From positions 434,001 through 498,000 of the forward strand of contig CBDFIL010000002.1 of NCBI GenBank assembly GCA_965248075.1: DNA of 64,000 nucleotides, written 5' to 3'. The DNA is from VXNE01 sp965248075 (GTDB taxonomy: Bacteria > Pseudomonadota > Gammaproteobacteria > Pseudomonadales > Azotimanducaceae). This document shows, piece after piece, positions 31,483 through 39,608 of this stretch (positions are counted from its first letter, which is position 1; every line of letters begins with the position of its first letter). The position numbers and the translations under genes were made by a program. The notes below the pieces were generated by a model that was not told the origin of the DNA, did no database searches, and was given only the letters and a program-made list of their open reading frames with translations.

Positions 31483-32913
31483 TTACTCCGCCAGCGCCCT
31501 GCGCGCCCTGAGTTCAGTGAGAATCTCCGCGTGGCGGCTTTCGGTCAGTTGATACATGCCCATGAAGCCCATCCCGGCGGCAACGATCATCCAGTAAAGC
31601 GGGCCGGACATGAACAAGAGGCCATTGAGGGCTTCCGCGGCGACTTCGCCCACCACGGCATCATTCGGAAAGGCGATCAGGTCCAGCCCGAAGCCACCGA
31701 TCAGTCCCCCGATACCCGACGTGGCTTTCATCGCGAACGTGCGTATCGAGAACACGACTCCCTCGGATCGACGCCCGGTTCGATACTCGTGGTCATCGGT
31801 GACATCGACCAGTTGGGAGTCGATCACGATCGGCAACAGCGGCCCGGCCAGGTAACCGAGCATGAGCGGACCGAACAGTGCCCACAGCAACCACGGGGAG
31901 TCGTTGCCCGGAAAGAAGTCGATCATGCGTAGGAAGTGCGGTAGTCCGATCAGGACGGCGCTCACGCTGCAGGACCAGATGAGGGTCCGCTTCTTGTCCA
32001 GCAGCCTCGTCAGCCATGCCGCCAGGGGAATGGCGACGAGTATGCCCGGCAGTGTCACGAACCGCTGGATGGTCAGCTGTTCCGTCGAGATCTCGAACGC
32101 GTAGATATAGGTATAGGTCGACACCATTCCCAGGATGCCGAAGGACGTGGCGAGCACCAGCCAGCTGACGCAGACCGACACGTAGGACCGATTGCTGAGC
32201 AGCTGCCAGAGCTCGCCCACGTACTCGCGAACCCGGACTTCGCGCGGCGGGTTCCGGTGCAGGTACGGAATCTGGTCCCGCGTGCCGAAGGTACAGAGGA
32301 ACAGGGAGACGACGATGATCACCGCCCCAGACGCGGCCAGCAACGGATAGCGGCCCTCGTTGAGGAGACCGTTGCCGTACCCCTCCGTGGTCGGAAACAC
32401 CACCACCAGCAGGAGCACACCGAACCCGACCCCGCCGACCATGCCTGCCACCGCGTTGTAGCCGAATATCGATGTCCGCTCGTGATAGTCCTCGGTCAGC
32501 TCGGCGCCCAGGGCCGCGTGGGGTACCGTGTAGAACGTCTTCGCGATGCGGACCAGGATCATGAACAGCAGGAACCAGGCGAACAGCCCGGTTTCCGACA
32601 GGCCCCCGGGTGGCTGATACAGGCAGTAGAACGAGATCGCGAGGGGGAGTGCCGACAGGAACATCAGGGGATGGCGGCGGCCCCAGCGACTCCTGAACTG
32701 GTCGGAGAAGGCGCCGACGAGCGGGTCCGAAATCCCGTCGACGACACTGGCAACGAGGAACACGACACCGCACAGGCTCGCCGAGAGACCCAGCACCTGG
32801 TTGTAGAACAGCATCGTCGCGAAGCTGGCGGCGCCCACGACGGCTTCTTCCAGCGAGCCGGCGGAGAAGGCGAGCTTGGTGCGTCGTGACAGGCGTCGCG
32901 ATCGTTCGATCAT
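31483..32913 (-). CDS. GPH-family (MelB-type) sugar:cation symporter
   Basis: A 476-residue twelve-helix transporter. The major-facilitator loop motif reads DPLVGAFSDQFRSRWGRR, as in melibiose-type carriers, with ALPLAISFYCLYQPP, KTFYTVPHAALGAELTEDYH (the conserved PHAALG-E-D), and helix VCVSWLVLATSFGILGMVS. Substrate not predictable. Start ATG 32913; the stop lies seven bases before the PhyH remnant, so the two were likely one transcription unit. A second transporter of the same family is at 53199-54617. Confidence 0.87.
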   Translation of the reverse strand: MIERSRRLSRRTKLAFSAGSLEEAVVGAASFATMLFYNQVLGLSASLCGVVFLVASVVDGISDPLVGAFSDQFRSRWGRRHPLMFLSALPLAISFYCLYQPPGGLSETGLFAWFLLFMILVRIAKTFYTVPHAALGAELTEDYHERTSIFGYNAVAGMVGGVGFGVLLLVVVFPTTEGYGNGLLNEGRYPLLAASGAVIIVVSLFLCTFGTRDQIPYLHRNPPREVRVREYVGELWQLLSNRSYVSVCVSWLVLATSFGILGMVSTYTYIYAFEISTEQLTIQRFVTLPGILVAIPLAAWLTRLLDKKRTLIWSCSVSAVLIGLPHFLRMIDFFPGNDSPWLLWALFGPLMLGYLAGPLLPIVIDSQLVDVTDDHEYRTGRRSEGVVFSIRTFAMKATSGIGGLIGGFGLDLIAFPNDAVVGEVAAEALNGLLFMSGPLYWMIVAAGMGFMGMYQLTESRHAEILTELRARRALAE

Positions 32914-32956
32914 CGGGGTCCCACGCGCGGGCGCCGGTGGTCGCACCCGCGTCCGT

Positions 32957-35218
32957 TCAGTGGTCCAGCGCGGCAAGCACCTTTGGCGGCGACATCGGCA
33001 ACTCCCGCAGACGCAGGCCGACGGCGTCGTGGATGGCGTTCGCGACCGCTGCCATCGGCGGGGCGATCGGCACTTCGCCGACGCCTCGCACGCCGTGCGG
33101 ATGCGCGTCGTTCGGCACTTCGACAATCACCGTGTCGATCATGGGCAGGTCCGACGCCACCGGGATGCGGTAGTCCAGGAAGCCCGGGTTCTCGAGCTGG
33201 CCCGAGGCGTCGAAGATGTACTCCTCGTTGAGCGCCCAGCCGATGCCCTGGGCGACGCCACCCTGCATCTGGCCCTCGACGTAGCCCGGGTGGATGGCGC
33301 GGCCGGCGTCCTGCACCGCCGTGTAGCGCACCACCGCGACGCGACCGGTCTCGGTGTCGACTTCCACATCGCAGATGTGCGTGGCGAATGCCGGTGCGGC
33401 GCCCTGCGCGTTTACCGAGACCTGCACCGCGATCGGGCCGCCGGTCCGCGCCGCCCGGGCCGCGAGGTCCGCGAGCGACAGCGGCTCGAAGTCCCCGGCG
33501 TTGGAGCCCGCGGGATGCGCATGGCCATCCTTCCAGTCAACCGCGTCGGGGTCGATGTCCCACAGTATCGCCGCCCGTTCGCGGAGTTGCATGACGACCC
33601 GCTCCGCGGCTTCGGAGACGGCCGTGCCGGCGGCAAAGGTCACGCGGCTGCCGCCCGTCGTGGCGCTGAATCCGATCGTGTTGGTGTCGCCCACCTGCGC
33701 GCTGACGTTGCGGTAGTGAATGCCCAGGGTCTCCGCGACGATGTTCACCATGGAGGCGCGCGAGCCGCCGATGTCCGGGTGTCCCGTCGTGACCGCCACC
33801 GTGCCGTCCTCGTTGACGTTCACGTGCGCGCTCGACTCGCCGCCGACATTGAACCAGAAACCGCTCGCGACACCCCGTCCCTGGCGGCCGTTTTTCGGCG
33901 CGGTGTAGTGCGGGTGTGCCCGGGCGGCCTTGAGGGTCTCCTCGAAGCCGATCCGGCGGAACGTGGGGCCGTACGCCGCCCGCGTGCCTTCCCGCGCGGC
34001 GTTCCTGAGTCGGAACTCGATGGGGTCGATGTCCAGTTCCCGCGCCAGTTCGTCGATCACCGACTCGACGCCGTAGGCGGCGATGGGCGATCCGGGCGCC
34101 CGATAGGCGTTGCACTTGGGCCGGTTCATCACGACGTCGTAGCCCACCACCCTGACATTGTCGATGGCGTACGGCGCGAACGCGCAGTTGGATGCCGCCC
34201 GCACCGGCGAGCCGGGGAACGCGCCCGCCTGGAAGCGGAAGGTCGCCTCCGCCGCGACGATACGGCCGTCGCGCCGGGCGCCGATCCTGACGTTGTTCGA
34301 CGAACCCGAGGTCGGTCCGGTGGCGCAGAAGACTTCCTCGCGGGTCATCACCATCTTCACCGGGGCGCCGGCCTTGCGCGACAGCACATAGGCGAGCGGC
34401 TCGAGATAGACGATGGTCTTGCCGCCGAAGCCGCCGCCGATCTCCGCGGGAATCGCGCGAATGTCGGAGAGTCTGGCTCCGGTCATTCGGGCGGTGGCGT
34501 TGCGGACCATGAAATGGCCCTGACTGGAGCTCCAGATGGTCGCGCGCCCGTCGGCCGCCACGCTGACCAGGCAGGCGTGCGGCTCGATGTAGCCCTGGTG
34601 CACCGGCTTGGTCCTGAAATGCCGCTCGATGACGGCGTCGGCTTCGGCGAACCCGTCGTCGACGTCCCCGAGCGTGAACGCCGTGCGGCTCGCTACGTTC
34701 GTCGGGGCATCCGGCGCCGATTCATCGCCTGTGGTGCGCAGGAACTCGTGCAGCACCGGCGCGTCCGGCCGCATCGCCGCGTCGACATCCAGGACCCAGG
34801 GCAGCGGTTCGTACTCGACGTCGATCAGTTCGAGCGCCGCTTCGGCGGCCTCCGGCGTGTGCGCCGCGACCGCCGCCACGGCGTGTCCGACGTACAGCGC
34901 CTTGTCGCGCGCCATGACGTTCCGGCTCACGAAGCGCAGATCGGCGGGACCGACCAGCACGGGCGTATCGAGCGGGAAGTGCACCAGGTCGGCGCCGGCC
35001 ATCACGGCCTTCACGCCCGGCGCCGCGGCGGCACGCTCGAGATCGATGGACTTGATGCGCGCGTGCGGATGCGGGCTGCGCAGTACCTTGCCCCAGAGCA
35101 TACCGGGCTGGGCGAAGTCCGCGCCGAACGTCGCACGCCCCGTCACCTTGTCTTGGCCATCGGGACGGATCGTGCTTTTGCCGATCCACCGGTTGCTGGT
35201 TTCGTCGCCCACGATCAT
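32957..35218 (-). CDS. Xanthine dehydrogenase-family molybdopterin-binding subunit
   Basis: A 753-residue large subunit of a molybdenum hydroxylase. N-terminal domain: IRPDGQDKVTGRATFGADF and PHPHARIKSID. Molybdopterin-binding words: GHFMVRNATARMTG, AEIGGGFGGKTIVYLEP, NRPKCNAYRAPGSP, VTTGHPDIGGSRASMVNIV and TTGGSRVTFAAGTAVSEAAE. The catalytic glutamate is in HPHGVRGVGEVPIAPP at the C terminus. Xanthine, aldehyde, nicotinate or CO substrates cannot be separated by eye. No iron-sulfur or FAD subunit lies beside it. ATG 35218 is preferred over TTG 35251. Confidence 0.88.
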   Translation of the reverse strand: MIVGDETSNRWIGKSTIRPDGQDKVTGRATFGADFAQPGMLWGKVLRSPHPHARIKSIDLERAAAAPGVKAVMAGADLVHFPLDTPVLVGPADLRFVSRNVMARDKALYVGHAVAAVAAHTPEAAEAALELIDVEYEPLPWVLDVDAAMRPDAPVLHEFLRTTGDESAPDAPTNVASRTAFTLGDVDDGFAEADAVIERHFRTKPVHQGYIEPHACLVSVAADGRATIWSSSQGHFMVRNATARMTGARLSDIRAIPAEIGGGFGGKTIVYLEPLAYVLSRKAGAPVKMVMTREEVFCATGPTSGSSNNVRIGARRDGRIVAAEATFRFQAGAFPGSPVRAASNCAFAPYAIDNVRVVGYDVVMNRPKCNAYRAPGSPIAAYGVESVIDELARELDIDPIEFRLRNAAREGTRAAYGPTFRRIGFEETLKAARAHPHYTAPKNGRQGRGVASGFWFNVGGESSAHVNVNEDGTVAVTTGHPDIGGSRASMVNIVAETLGIHYRNVSAQVGDTNTIGFSATTGGSRVTFAAGTAVSEAAERVVMQLRERAAILWDIDPDAVDWKDGHAHPAGSNAGDFEPLSLADLAARAARTGGPIAVQVSVNAQGAAPAFATHICDVEVDTETGRVAVVRYTAVQDAGRAIHPGYVEGQMQGGVAQGIGWALNEEYIFDASGQLENPGFLDYRIPVASDLPMIDTVIVEVPNDAHPHGVRGVGEVPIAPPMAAVANAIHDAVGLRLRELPMSPPKVLAALDH

Positions 35219-35251
35219 CCCCTCGCTGGCCAGGCCGATTCGAGTCGTCAA

Positions 35252-35639
35252 CTGTCCGCGCCCTGCCAGGAACTCGCCCCGGCCGGAACTGGCGATGCCT
35301 GCGGAAGTGCGACGGGACGACCGTAAACGAGGCCTTGGACAGCGTCAACGCGGGTGCGTATCCGGACGAGCCCACGCGCGCGACGAACGAAATCGTTCCA
35401 CACCTTATGGTCGCCCTCGAACTGTCCGAGAAACCAGGTCCACCCCACTTCTCCGGAGGCGGTCGGTCCTTGGGCGGCGAGGCAAGGTGTTCCGTAGCCG
35501 TCCGGGCAGGACGGCGGGGGTTCGCAACGCATCCGGAGCCGAGTTTCCACCCCGAACCTCCCAAACCCGCATGAACATTGGCTTTCGGCGGCATCTGGCT
35601 CACAATTCGGACGGGCTGGCTCGCCAGACGCGAGTCCAG
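35252..35639. other. Non-coding or unrecognised stretch between divergent genes
   Basis: On the minus strand a frame reads VWNDFVRRARGLVRIRTRVD and on to the left, but it has no family features and is interrupted upstream. Two facing genes' promoters should lie here. Nothing else recognised. Confidence 0.4.
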
Positions 35640-35815
35640 GTATTCCTCCACTGCGGAAATCAGGGTGCGACGATGGACGCGGCTCGCATGGAACAAACGG
35701 CGATGGGAGCGAAGCGACCGGCGGCGATTGCTCCATGGGAGGTGGGCGTGGCTGGGCCGGAGGCGGCGCCGGCGCGTAGCGGCAGCGAAGCGCCGGACCG
35801 GCTTTGGGGCGCTGC
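35640..35815. repeat. Degenerate family C repeat before the DUF885 gene
   Basis: In reverse orientation, GGGCGTGGCTGGGCCGGAGG and CGGACCGGCTTTGGGGCGCT are recognisable from family C, with a worn hairpin upstream. It ends at about 35815, where a lipoprotein signal peptide begins, so the repeat sits where the gene's start codon should be. Confidence 0.65.
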
Positions 35816-37562
35816 AATCAGGATTGACCGGGCCCCGGCTGTTTGGGTTGCAGCCGTTCTGGCCGCGGCCGGTTGGCTGATGGGCTGTGACAGTGACTTG
35901 CGGGAGCAGGACTCGGCAGCGGTCACGGCGCCGGGATGGCAGCGCTTCGCCGACGACGAATTCATCGAGTGGCACTTCGACGCGGCGCCTGGCGCGGGTG
36001 TCTGGGCGGGGCGCCACGAGTACGACGGGCAACTGCCGGACGTCAGCGCCGCGGCGATCGAGCGGCGCGCCGCGATGCTGCGGGACTTCGCCGCGCGGGC
36101 GCAGGAGGAATTCCCCGCGGCATCGCTCACTGCCAGCGAGGCGCTGGAGCATGCCCAGCTGCTCGCGGCGATGGACGCCATGCTGTTCGGCGTGGAAGTC
36201 GCCGAACACCACCGGCGCAACCCGTCCTCGTATGCGGGGGCGGTCAGTCCCAGCGTGTACGTGTCGCGGGACTACGCTCCCAGGGCGGTGCGGCTCGCAT
36301 CGCTCACAGCCTATCTGCGGAGACTGCCGGCCTACCTGGAGCAGATGCGCGCGACGCTCGAGCCGCCGTTCCCGCGGCCGTTCGTGCGTACGGCGCTGGT
36401 CCGTTTCGGCGGGCTGGCGACGCACCTGGAAGACGAGGTTCCAAGTCTGTTCGCAGAAGTTGAGGACGAGGCCTTGCAGGGGTCTTTCACCGAAGCCCTG
36501 GGACCGGCCGTTGCTGCCTTGCGGGAGGTCGAGAGCTGGCTCGAACTTCGGTTGGAAGACAGTTCCGGCGACTTCGCCCTCGGCGAGAAGCGCTACGGCG
36601 AGTTGCTGCGGCGCGTCTACCGGATCGATCTCGACTGGCGCACGCTCAAGGAGGTGGCGCAGGCAGATCTCGAACGCAATCTCGAACTGCTGCGGGTGAC
36701 CTGCGCTGCCATCGATCCGGAACTCGCCATCGCGGACTGCGCCGCGCGGGTGCGCGACGACAAGCCCGCGGCGGGCGCTGTCGCGCGGGCCAACGAGCAA
36801 CTGCCGGAACTCAGGGCGTTCCTGGTCGAGGCGGACATCGTGGGCATCCCGAGCGGGGAGGAGGCCTACGTGGCGGAGGCGCCCGCCTACCGGCGCACCA
36901 ACTCGGCGTACATCGAGATTCCCGGTCCTTATGAGGAAGGATTGCCGGCCGTCTACTACATCGCCGGCCCGGACCCCGAGTGGCCGGTGGAGGTGCAGCT
37001 CCAGTACGTGCCGGGGGAGGCGGACCTGCTGAACATGTCCGTGCACGAGGTGTGGCCCGGACACTTCCTGCACTCGCTGTACAGCAAGCGCTCGGACAAC
37101 CGGGTCGGTACGGTGCTCCGCAACGGGATGCTGGGCGAAGGCTGGGCGCACTACGCGGAAGAGCTGATGCAGGAGGCCGGACTTGGTGACGGACGGCCGC
37201 TGGTGCGCGTGGGCCAGATCCTCGACGCGCTGATGCGCGACGTGCGGTTCCTGTCGTCGATCGGTCTGCACGTGGAGGGGATGAGCGTCGAGACCTCGCG
37301 CCGGATGTTCGCGGAACCGGCCTGGCTCGATCCCGGCAACGCCGAGCAGCAGGCCCTGCGGGGCACCTACGACCCGGGCTATTTCGCGTACACGCTGGGC
37401 AAGCTCATCATCGTCAGGATGCGTGAAGACTGGACGGCCGACCGCGGCGGCCGCGCCGCCTGGCGGGCATTCCACGAGAATCTTCTATCTCTCGGCAGTG
37501 CCCCGTTGCCGGTGCTGCGCAGGGCCATGATGGGGCCGGAGGATCCGGGGACACTGCTCTAG
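35688..37562 (+). CDS. DUF885-family lipoprotein (putative metallopeptidase)
   Basis: A predicted lipid-anchored protein. A hydrophobic segment APAVWVAAVLAAAGWLMGC ends in a lipobox (LMGC), so the mature protein starts at that cysteine. The DUF885 motifs HEVWPGHFLHSL (zinc-like HExxxxH) and GEGWAHYAEELMQEAGLGD are intact, with C-terminal YDPGYFAYTLGKLIIVRMRE. About 560 residues follow the cysteine. The start is uncertain: no ATG, GTG or TTG lies just before the signal peptide, and the nearest in-frame ATGs (35673, 35688) are inside a family C repeat. The repeat has probably replaced the original 5' end. Confidence 0.8.
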   Translation: MEQTAMGAKRPAAIAPWEVGVAGPEAAPARSGSEAPDRLWGAAIRIDRAPAVWVAAVLAAAGWLMGCDSDLREQDSAAVTAPGWQRFADDEFIEWHFDAAPGAGVWAGRHEYDGQLPDVSAAAIERRAAMLRDFAARAQEEFPAASLTASEALEHAQLLAAMDAMLFGVEVAEHHRRNPSSYAGAVSPSVYVSRDYAPRAVRLASLTAYLRRLPAYLEQMRATLEPPFPRPFVRTALVRFGGLATHLEDEVPSLFAEVEDEALQGSFTEALGPAVAALREVESWLELRLEDSSGDFALGEKRYGELLRRVYRIDLDWRTLKEVAQADLERNLELLRVTCAAIDPELAIADCAARVRDDKPAAGAVARANEQLPELRAFLVEADIVGIPSGEEAYVAEAPAYRRTNSAYIEIPGPYEEGLPAVYYIAGPDPEWPVEVQLQYVPGEADLLNMSVHEVWPGHFLHSLYSKRSDNRVGTVLRNGMLGEGWAHYAEELMQEAGLGDGRPLVRVGQILDALMRDVRFLSSIGLHVEGMSVETSRRMFAEPAWLDPGNAEQQALRGTYDPGYFAYTLGKLIIVRMREDWTADRGGRAAWRAFHENLLSLGSAPLPVLRRAMMGPEDPGTLL

Positions 37563-37624
37563 CCAGTCGAGTGCACGCCCGCATCCTTCAAGGGGCCGGG
37601 GGCGCAGGGGCGCAGGCACAGAAG

Positions 37625-38200
37625 ACCGTAGGGACGGGCTTGTCCCGTCCCGTCCCGTCCCGAATTCCTGCACGGTCCCACCACGGGCGACGACAAGCGT
37701 CGCCCCTACGATGTCCCGTGCCGAATTCGTGTCCGGTCCCGGCGCGGGCGTTGTAGGGGACGGGCTTGTCCCGTCCCGTCCCGAATTCGTGCACGGTCCC
37801 ACCACGGGCGACGGCAAGCGTCGCCCCGACGATGTCCCGTGCCGACTTCGTGCCCGGTCCCGGCGCGGGCGTTGTAGGGGACGGGCTTGTCCCGTCCCGT
37901 CCCGAAGGCTTGCACGGTCCCACCACGGGCGACGACAAGCGTCGCCCCGACGATGTCCCGTGCCGCATTCGTGCCCGCTCCCGGCGCGGGCGTTGTAGGG
38001 GACGGGCTTGTCCCGTCCCGTCCCGAAGGCTTGCACGGTCCCACCACGGGCGACGACAAGCGTCGCCCCGACGATGTCCCGTGCCGCATTCGTGCCCGCT
38101 CCCGGCGCGAGCGTTGTAGGGGACGGGCTTGTCCCGTCCCGTGCCCAAGGCTTGCACGGTCCCACCACGGGCGACCACAGGGTCGCCCCTGCGAGTCCCC
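37625..38200. repeat. Large REP array, five units of about 121 bp
   Basis: GTAGGGACGGGCTTGTCCCG starts the first unit near 37629. Further units begin (GTAGGGG) near 37753, 37873, 37995 and 38117, spacing 120-122. Each unit has two hairpins: GACGGGCTTGTCCCGTC and, about 60 bases on, GGGCGACGACAAGCGTCGCC, separated by CTTGCACGGTCCC or ATTCGTGCCC. Successive units differ at few positions, consistent with recent tandem amplification. No spacer diversity as in CRISPR. Frames through it encode only repeat translations. Confidence 0.92.
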
Positions 38201-38214
38201 CGGCGGCCGGACCT

Positions 38215-38554
38215 CGACTCCTTGGAACGGCAGGGCAAGCGCAGGAAAAGGAACGGGAGATCTACGAGTCGTTGGCCAGCGACCACCCCAGGCCTCGGCT
38301 GCGAGACATCGTCGACAGCCGGACGGGCGTCAAGCCGCTGGTCTGGATTGGCGTTGGGCAGCACGTTGCTGGCCACCCTCGGTTGCGCCGCATCGCTCTT
38401 CCTGACGCTCGTGGGTGTCTCGAAGCTCATCCTGCCGCGACCCGACGAGGCCTGGCTGTGGCCGGTACTGTGCATCCTCGGCGCAATGACGCTCGTCCCG
38501 CTCTGGTGGCGAGAGTTGACGAAGCAATCGTCCGGCCTCGAGCGCAGCGCCTGA
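38215..38554 (+). pseudogene. Small two-helix membrane protein, frameshifted
   Basis: One frame gives QEKEREIYESLASDHPRPRL and RDIVDSRTGVKPLVWI, then near 38345 another frame gives GSTLLATLGCAASLFLTLVG, SKLILPRPDEAWLWPVLCIL and GAMTLVPLWWRELTKQSSGL to the stop. Joined, it is a charged N terminus plus two membrane helices. No start codon is visible because the REP array reaches its 5' end. Not a recognised family. Confidence 0.45.
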
Positions 38555-38589
38555 TCGTCCGGGACGGGGATGGCACGCCAGGCAGCCCC

Positions 38590-38791
38590 GTGAGCTTGGC
38601 TAGGAGCTTGCGCCGTAGAAGTTTCGCGCCAGCGAAACCTCCAACGCGACCGTGAGGTCGCGCCAGGAGCTTGCGCGGTAGGAGTTTCGCGCCAGCGAAA
38701 CTCCCGACGCGACCGTGAGGTCGCGCCAGGAGCTTGCGCGGTAGGAGTTTCGCGCCAGCGAAACTCCCGACGCGACCGTGAGGTCGCGCTA
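38590..38791. repeat. Family D tandem repeat, three units of about 65 bp
   Basis: Each unit has AGGAGCTTGCGC, GTTTCGCGCCAGCGAAAC (hairpin) and CGCGACCGTGAGGTCGCG (hairpin). The last unit touches the stop codon of the caiD-like gene and can serve as its transcription terminator. Confidence 0.9.
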
Positions 38792-39571
38792 GCGGCCCTT
38801 CCAGGAAGGCGGGCGCTTCTCGGCGAATGCGCGCGCGCCTTCTTCGAGGTCTTCGCTGTCGTAGAGCCGGTCCACCGTCGGAAACTGACGTTTCATCACC
38901 CGGCTGAGCGCATCCTGTGCCCGCAGGTTCTCGGTTTCGCGAACGACTTCCTTGATGGCCGCGAACACCAGCGGCGGGCCGCTTGCGAGCAGGCGCGCGA
39001 GTTCCCAGGCGCGGTCCAGCAGTGCGTCCGGCTTCAGCACCTCGTTCACGATGCCCCATCGGTGCGCCTCCTCGGCGTCCATGAAGCGCCCGGTCAGGAG
39101 CAAGTCCATGGCGACGTGATAGGGCATGCGCCTCGGCAGCTTGATGCTGGCGGCATCGGCGATGGTGCCGGCGTTGATCTCCGGCAGGCCGAACTGCGCC
39201 GTCGTGGACGCCAGGATCAGGTCGCAGGACAGCGCCAGTTCGAAGCCGCCGCCCACCGCGATGCCGTTGACCGCGGCGATCAACGGTTTGTTCATGCCGG
39301 GTAATTCCTGGATGCCGCCGAAGCCGCCGACGCCGTAGTCCCCATCGACGGGGTCGCCGCCGGCGGCCGCCTTCAGGTCCCAGCCGGCACTGAAGAATCG
39401 GGCCCCGCCACCGGTGACGATAGCGACACGCGCGTCGGGATCGTCACGGAACGCCTTGAAGGTCTCGCCCATGGCACGGCTGGTGGCGAGATCGATCGCA
39501 TTGGCCTTGGGTCGGTCGAGGGTGACCTCGAGGATCGCTCCCTCGCGGCGGGTCCTGATCGCATCGCTCAT
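38789..39571 (-). CDS. Crotonobetainyl-CoA hydratase-like enoyl-CoA hydratase (CaiD-like)
   Basis: A 260-residue crotonase. The resemblance to CaiD is strong at both ends: GAILEVTLDRPKANAIDLAT, FFSAGWDLKAAAGGDP and the C-terminal FAEKRPPSWKGR are almost the CaiD words. The oxyanion-hole residues (AGWDLK and NGIAVGGGFELALSCD) are present. The catalytic glutamate region reads GLPEINAGTIADAASIKLPR. Predicted to hydrate crotonobetainyl-CoA to L-carnitinyl-CoA. Last gene of the carnitine operon; ATG 39571. Confidence 0.8.
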   Translation of the reverse strand: MSDAIRTRREGAILEVTLDRPKANAIDLATSRAMGETFKAFRDDPDARVAIVTGGGARFFSAGWDLKAAAGGDPVDGDYGVGGFGGIQELPGMNKPLIAAVNGIAVGGGFELALSCDLILASTTAQFGLPEINAGTIADAASIKLPRRMPYHVAMDLLLTGRFMDAEEAHRWGIVNEVLKPDALLDRAWELARLLASGPPLVFAAIKEVVRETENLRAQDALSRVMKRQFPTVDRLYDSEDLEEGARAFAEKRPPSWKGR

Positions 39572-39608
39572 GGTTCTGCCTGTCTCGTCAAGAACGCCGG
39601 TGTCGAGT

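Noticed and set aside
37625..38200. CRISPR-like regular spacing
   Set aside because: The whole 121-bp unit is repeated, including the parts between hairpins, so there are no variable spacers, and no cas gene is present.
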